Shown: one piece after another, positions 57,874 to 64,000 of the stretch
Position numbering within the stretch: the stretch's first letter is position 1
How the letters are laid out: every line of letters starts with the position of its first letter
DNA from: Liolophura sinensis
Lineage: Eukaryota > Mollusca > Polyplacophora > Chitonida > Chitonidae
Length of the DNA stretch: 64,000 bases
Direction of reading: 5' to 3'
NCBI RefSeq assembly: GCF_032854445.1
Contig: NC_088300.1
Location: forward strand, 25,341,608-25,405,607
Translations under genes and position numbers: made by a program
Notes under the pieces: generated by a model
Database searches by the model: none
What the model was told of the DNA's origin: nothing
Seen by the model: only the letters and a program-made list of their open reading frames with translations

Positions 57874-58084
57874 ATTTATTTATTTGATTGGTGCATTAGG
57901 TCATACTCAAGAATATTTCACTTATACGACAGTGGCCTACCATTCTGGCGAGAGGATACCAGACCTTCAAGCATACATCTGGAGAGGAAGCTAGCATGAG
58001 CTGGACTCACAGCAACTGCATTATTGAGAAACCCTTGGGTCATTGCAGCCACACTGGCATGCTAACCACCTGCTTCATCTGGTG
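57874..58084 (-). repeat. SINE family A with internal deletion
   Basis: TTTATTTATTTGATTGGTGC, CTCAAGAATATTTCACTTAT, GGAAGCTAGCATGAGCTGGA, GGGTCATTGCAGCCACACTG and GCATGCTAACCACCTG (A box). The segment around CCCGGGCTCTGCC is deleted. Confidence 0.92.
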
Positions 58085-58094
58085 CTTATAAATT

Positions 58095-58315
58095 GGTACC
58101 CTAATTCCTCAACCTCTTCGCACATGAGAACAACTTTCAGTGCCGTTTATACATCTTTATAATTTGATTTTAAAGGCAAAACTATATTTGTTATGTTGGC
58201 CAATTTCGGGGCTTCACAGACATTTTTATTGTGTCAGTGTGCACAAAATATTGCCCTAAGATTGCACTTGAATAAACATCTTGAAAACATGCAAAAATGT
58301 TGAAGAATTACAGTG
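58095..58315 (+). repeat. Dispersed repeat F, copy 2
   Basis: GGTACCCTAATTCCTCAACC, ACTTTCAGTGCCGTTTATAC, AAAGGCAAAACTATATTTGT, AACATCTTGAAAACATGC and AAGAATTACAGTGC align in order with 40265-40475. It directly adjoins a family A SINE. Confidence 0.78.
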
Positions 58316-59694
58316 CACATGTATAGTACATATTCAATGGTCTCAGATTATATATATTGACTTCACCCCTTGAGATTATATCCCAAAATATAACTTTGTG
58401 TTAAAGTCTCCCTCTGGAGTTTTATATCTTAATGAAGTCAAAGCAAGTACTGAATTACATAGGTATCACTAATTTGTACAGTAAAGACTTCCTCCATGAA
58501 AGGGACAGACTTTACTTGGTTTGAAACATCAATCAATTAACCGACTGTTCTTGCCCTCATCCATCATTGTCTTTGGCAGAGAGTTCAGGAAAGGAAATTG
58601 TGAAGGCTTTGGCTGGTCAGTGTGGGTAATTGGAAGTTGATCATCCATCTTAACTTTGCCCGTCGCCGTCTTTCCTGATTTGAATGGCTACCACCTTTTT
58701 TCATCAGAATAGCTTTATTGACAGTCAAATACATGCATACAGTGATTTTTGGCCTCAAAGTTTAGCCCAGAAAAGTCTGTTCTGGGCATTAAACAAGATG
58801 TCATATATCAAGGTCTGGGCAGCCATATCAGTCATTGTAAGATTCAGTTGGCTTTGAAAACACAGTTTTTCTTAATTCACAGAGACAATATGAGATAATA
58901 ATGGTACATAAATAAACGTGTAAAGCCTTTCAGGAACATTTCCACACAAAACAAATCAATTGATTTAGACATATCTATATTAAAGAATTCTTGTTATCAT
59001 TGCTTGTTTGGGCGCCCAAACAAGTGATGGTGAAACCCTGTGTACAGGTATGATGTTCAGAATCAGTTTGACTAATGTCCACCAATATGCGATTACGTTT
59101 GCCTGTGCTTGACTCATAGGTCTTCTGAGAATATGAATCACATACTCCAGTGTTTCCACGGACTTCACATGATTGTTTAACGTATGCGTTAATGCAGAGT
59201 AAATGCAAAATGTCCCTTTTCTTAGCGCATTGAATGAAGAGGTATTGAGGTAGATAAGACATAGTAAATGCAGATTTCAATTCACAGGTTGTTGAAACAC
59301 AAAGCGATTGCATGAAATAATCGCATGAGTGTATACCAAGGCAGTTACACGTATACAGAAACACAGGTTTACTTGGTCAGCCTTAACTTGGACAGGTCTC
59401 CAGATTTGCACTAATGGTACAAAATCCAGGTGTGCTAACTACAGACATGTCTGATGTGATGTGGCAAGTGTACAATTGTAGGTGTTCAAATCAGACTCCT
59501 GTAGTCAGCTACAAAGGGTGTGATAGTCACACAGTTGCCCAAAAACAAAAAAGAATTAAGGCCTCTATTCTGTATGCCTTATCTGTAGCTGCATGCAGAA
59601 GAGGTTGTTTTTTTGCCTTCTTATCCATGACAGAATCAATTGTACATCTCAGGGGGTTCCCACATGTAATATTTAATTGCCAAGCTGATCATTT

Positions 59695-59800
59695 TATCAC
59701 CAGTGAGGTGTGGGTTCAAATCTGGCTCTGGACAATGAATTTGTAGATGTTCATGGCTCCATGGTGACAATTGATGGCCTGCCATGTTCATCTGGTTCTT
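59695..59800 (+). repeat. SINE family C fragment
   Basis: GAGGTGTGGGTTCAAATCTG (B box), GCTCTGGACAATGAATTTGT and AGATGTTCATGGCTCC match the body following the B box at 39672. No clear A box. Confidence 0.75.
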
Positions 59801-60084
59801 AGCACAGCCTAGTATTTGTTGCAGACCAATGGGAGACTCCAGGACGATGAGCTACACAGAACATCCGAATGACAGTAGAATGCATTGTTTTCTTTTCTTT
59901 TCTGCAGTGCTTGTGTACTTCATATATGTCTTTTATGAGCACACATACAGTGATAATTGTGTCTTAATAAAGGAAAGAACAAATGAGTTCTCAGCTTTGG
60001 GCCGTCTTGACGGAGACGAGAAGGGGCTTCCCCATCGTCTGCCAATGATATGCTGTGCACATAAATGTACATGTATCTGGTTAT

Positions 60085-60215
60085 GTCCTTCAGTAACTTG
60101 CCAGAGGTCAGTGGTTAACTCCAGGTGCTTAGTTTCCTCCACTCATAAAACTTACCACACCTGTGTAAAAGTGAACATTTTTGAGTAGGGCATTAAACAA
60201 AGTCATGTTTAAAAT
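60085..60215 (+). repeat. Probable SINE family C 3' end
   Basis: GTTTCCTCCACTCATAAAAC, TTACCACACCTGTGTAAAAG and TTGAGTAGGGCATTAAACAA have the layout of a SINE 3' end (CATAAAAC-ACCACC-TAAGTGAA-GAGTACGGC). It may be the other half of the element at 59695, split by about 285 bp. Confidence 0.55.
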
Positions 60216-60299
60216 ACATTTTATCACCGTAACAAGTATATAAACATTTATTTAGCTCTTCTGATTTTTTTATCTGTATTTAAAATTTATGAATTTTCT

Positions 60300-60405
60300 T
60301 TATACGACATACATGTATAAGATTCCTCCACCGATAAATCATACTGCGATCATGTAGTAAGTGGCAAATTCTTCAGGGTATTGTTTAACATCAATCAAAT
60401 AAATT
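60300..60405 (+). repeat. SINE 3' fragment
   Basis: TCATGTAGTAAGTGGCAAAT, TCTTCAGGGTATTGTTTAAC then ATCAATCAAATAAATTAAC: decayed version of the family A tail. Confidence 0.6.
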
Positions 60406-63017
60406 AACAAAATACATATACAGCATATGCTTTGTTGACTTAATAAAGTATTCTGTACATCAATTCCAAAGTTATCTAGCTATCTGTATGATCATGAAAT
60501 AACTGAGGTATCAGTTGCAGTGGGCACGCACATAATTTTTTCCGGGTGTATTGTGCAGCATGTACTCTCAACTGACTCTCCTCAGAATTTCTACCTGTTC
60601 ATCAGGGATAATCTGTGGTATTGTGTTATTGTTTCCAATAGTGTCTCTGAATACAACAGAAGAATGAACGAGTTAGGCTATATTTGTTTTTGATGGCTAT
60701 TTTTGGAACCTGTGTATTAGCTCAGAAAGGAGATTTCCGTGCTGTGCAAATAATGGCAAGTTGTTTTGCCTTTTCCTTCTCAGAGATCTTACATGGACAA
60801 ATCAACAAAGCCATTTTGAAACATGGTTCAGTATTCATTATTTTTTGTTTTTTGTTTTGGACAGGCGTTTAGAAGTGTGTACTTTCTAAAGACATTTGCA
60901 TGTCTAATTCATATTTTATTAATTACTTGCATAATGCCTTATAATATTTCAGGTGTATTTCTGTATATCTGTGTGGTAAGGGGACCAGTATATGAGTAGA
61001 AAGTGTAAATCACACCTGGCTAGTTTCTGTAATAATATTTGTTTGTTAATTACTGTTTAATGTTACACTCAAATTTTGCGACATGAATGTAAGTTTTATC
61101 ATGGTAGAGGAAACCTGAGTGTACAGGTAAACCGCAGACCTTTATAATTGGCGATTTAACTGACGAACTTCGCTGTGTACGGTTTATGTGCCGTACAGAT
61201 ATGCACACCATATTGGTGAAAGGTGAGGTCTTCAACAAACCCAAGTCTGCACCAAATGGCCATAAAGTTGATGTTGCCTGCAGATTTCAAACCCTGGACA
61301 GTGGTGCATAAGCGAGGGAATAGACAAATTCTCTGGCCAGTCAAAGATAGGATTGAGCCTGTTCACAGCCCATTTGTTCTTGCAATATTACACAGTAATA
61401 AGGCACCCTTCCAAAATGGAATAAAAGTGTTTTAGTTAACGCAGTTAGCACGGTATATTCATATATTTTTACCTATACCACATGTAGAAAGTTTGTATGA
61501 TTTATTGTTAACATTATTTTCTATTATCAGAATGGTAGCGTATATTTGTTATTTTTTCGTAGGGCGCTGATATATCTACAGATATATGCATGCATGTACT
61601 GTGCATACAAGGGAAATGTGCTTACAAGGGAAATAAATTGATCCGTGAAATACAAGCCTCTCTCATGTTACATGTGAACAAAGGAATTTTGGAAGCATTA
61701 TGTAATTAAGGGCTTACGCTAAAGCAACACAGTGTGAAAAGCTTGTATTAAGGCCAATTACATGTGGACAATGTTCAGCAATTAGCTTGACAATAAACAT
61801 CGCTCACCATTTTATGTTATAAAGTTTGATCATTAGCCACTTTTTGTAGATGCTGAAACAGTGTTTCTGAAGGAAGACTTATGCAGTTCTTCAAAACGAG
61901 GTTTTCAGTGTTTATTTAAAAAGAAAAGGGCTGAAAAATATAATTGTGAGTAAAATTCTGGTTTAACTAATTTGTTAGGACAAAAAGTCCCAGGTACAAG
62001 CACAGATAAATGTGATAGGCATGTAAATTTGGAAGATTGTTTTCCAATGACAATGTATACCGAGAGATGGCCCCATAAATACCCTCCACACAAAAATTAT
62101 ATTCAAGACACATTTTTTGCTTTAAAGAAAAATCAAAAAAAAATTTTAAGCTATATATGCAAACAACTTTTTGTATTCTAGCTTTCATCTGTGGTGTTTT
62201 CTACACCTTAAACATGCATTTGCCAAGAAAAAGGTCTGAATCTGTTTCTTCAGAAATTATCATCTGCACTCTTTCTAGCTACGCTAAATGTACAAAACAT
62301 GTAGCCTGTAATTCTACAGTAATTTGCATAACCTAGTAATTTATGACTGTAATGACACAGACATGTACCTGTCACATCAAAAGCAAGACAAAAGTTGTAA
62401 TCTGAAGTTGCACTCGCCATCGTCTTGAAATTCTGGTGGAATGTTTGGATTCAAAACAAAAGAAGATTACACTTCAAAGGGTGATTAACAACGTGTTTCT
62501 GAGGCTTGACATTAACTTTCTGCTTTAATAATGAACACAAGGAATGTTCTATAAGCAACCATTGTGGAAAAGAAAACAAGATCTTAACCTTGGGAAGAGC
62601 AGCCAAGTCCAGCAATGGAGACACGTGATTTGATAATGGTGGTTTGCAAGCTTGGTTGATGTTCATGTTAATGGGTCTGTTAAATGTGGGTTTATGTAGT
62701 TGCGATGTTGTGGCCATTATTTTGTCCGAATCATGAGGTGATATGAACTCTTGAATTACATTTAGATCATGGAAAACCTGTTTTCATCACGCATAACTCC
62801 AACACAATAAGGACAGCACAACACGGGACCTAGTTCCAGATTGGTCAGTGTAACAAAATGTGGAATCATAGCAGGGAACATTTGCCAACCAATCTCAGAG
62901 CCAGTTGCTTCCTGTACTATTAGACTGGCACGCGTAGTGAAGGGTCTGTTCTTCATCCATAAAACAGAATGACATCCTGTATTAAGTGAAAAATTTTGGG
63001 TATCATGTTAACAGTCA

Positions 63018-63146
63018 TTTATTTATTTTATTGGTGTTTTACACCGTACTCAAGAATATTTCACTTATACGACAGCGGCCAGCATTATGGTGGGAGGAAA
63101 CCAGGCAGAGCCGAGGGGAAACCCACAACCATCTGCAAGTTGCTGT
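63018..63146 (-). repeat. SINE family A 3' half
   Basis: TTTATTTATTTTATTGGTGT, TTTACACCGTACTCAAGAAT, GCGGCCAGCATTATGGTGGG, AAACCAGGCAGAGCCGAGGG and ACCATCTGCAAGTTGCTG; reverse orientation, 5' part missing. Confidence 0.94.
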
Positions 63147-64000
63147 GTTAACAATTAAAAAGATAGATAAATAAATACAGTACATGTACACACACTCACT
63201 GTATCCAGTAATTCCAAAGTTTTTTAATGAACATGACATGGTGATTGATGAATCTGTGGATAGAAAATGTCAGCATGGGTTGTCTACAATCAGCCTGAAG
63301 GTCAACGACCAGGGATGAACCAGCACTTCCTCTCTCAGTTCATGTATGTTTTCAGCCATATTCTATGTTTACAAGGTTCAACAAAAGTAGGCAGCAGTAA
63401 CATTTATGCAGACAATTTGTCTGTCTGAAAAATGGTAAAACAAATGACATTTGTCAGTAAATGGGAACTGTACCGACACTCACTGCTAGGTTTTGCTGTA
63501 TATACACAAACATGCCAAACTCAGTATGTCCGAGTTGTTGTTGCAGTTATATATGTATATATATGTAATCATAATGAAGTGAATTAAGCTGAAATTTGTT
63601 TCATGAAAGCTGCACTGAGGATATAGAGATGCACTGTATCCCTACTCAAGTTATAAAGCCCTGTCTGAAAAGAAAACCTTAAGGACGCACTGCTACTTCT
63701 AAAAGTTTGAGCAGTATGTTGTAACAGTATACTTTACATGCATATAACATGTTCATTTATTTGCCTCAACAATTCTCCTATAAAGGACATACGACATTTC
63801 TAGAGGCAAATAAAAATCTTACATTGTTTCTTTTGGTCCTGCAACCCCTATTTTTATGTAGGCCTACATGTAAGATAATTTCATACCTTGCAAACAAACA
63901 ATATTTCAAGATGAATATAACTCTGAGGATCAAGCAGACTGAATAATTTAGTCATGTTTGAAATTTGAGTAGAAATACAGTGTAACTGGTATACAGAGAG

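Larger units (their letters stand above)
36329..64000 (+). other. First intron of the LRR gene, open to the window end
   Basis: Begins with a GTGAGT donor. I found no later segment with an LRR-like 72-base coding pattern (LxxLxLxxN) next to an acceptor, so the intron seems to continue past 64000. It holds the repeats listed separately. Parts with nothing I recognise: 36876-37374, 37510-39155, 39761-40264, 42531-43204, 44644-47588, 49412-51311, 52549-53909, 54623-57318, 58316-59694, 60406-63017 and 63147-64000. ORFs in these parts (60-135 codons) show no domain. Confidence 0.6.

Noticed and set aside
59414-60188. ORFs of 110 and 134 codons in the intron
   Set aside because: They overlap SINE C pieces and show neither LRR pattern nor splice acceptors; treated as chance.

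Overview
The window looks like nuclear DNA of a metazoan, most likely a lophotrochozoan and probably a mollusc. It is AT-rich and nearly gene-free. It is full of tRNA-derived SINEs whose 3' ends resemble a tail I associate with mollusc genomes (GGCGTAAAACACCAATCAAA followed by TAAATAAATA). I see no operons, ribosome-binding sites or long bacterial-type ORFs. The organism call is inference from repeats and coding style; no species is claimed.

Only one real host gene is supported. At 36117-36328 (+) there is a first coding exon with a signal peptide and a cysteine-rich LRR N-terminal cap. It ends in a phase-2 GTGAGT donor and is preceded by a CpG-dense stretch at about 35850-36116. Everything to the right, more than 27 kb, reads as the first intron of this gene. 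I found no second exon in it.

Layout. 0-1.7 kb: a 28-bp minisatellite (about 30 copies) flanked on both sides by a 107-bp repeat. 2.9-7.1 kb: four decayed copies of one old repeat. 7.1-8.7 kb: a broken Penelope-like retroelement (reverse transcriptase plus GIY-YIG remnants). 8.8-20 kb: SINEs of several families and dispersed repeats, some arranged as scrambled duplicates. 20.5-28 kb: a roughly 3.8-kb tandem segmental duplication, rearranged and interrupted by SINEs. 29.2-33.7 kb: a 4.5-kb element bounded by long inverted repeats, carrying a decayed minus-strand gene of a family I cannot name and a nested Harbinger-like element. 34-35.6 kb: SINEs. 35.85-36.33 kb: promoter region and first exon. 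36.3-64 kb: intron with SINEs, a MITE, four tandem arrays (23, about 37-42, 48 and 90 bp), two poly-C runs and many ACATGTA words.

The best candidate for something undescribed is the 29.2-33.7 kb element. It has transposon-like ends but a protein without a transposase signature I can recognise. A second is the SINE at 39.5 kb, whose spacer between the two Pol III promoter boxes has become a seven-copy tandem array. All similarity statements come from reading the sequence and remembered protein families; no search was run.
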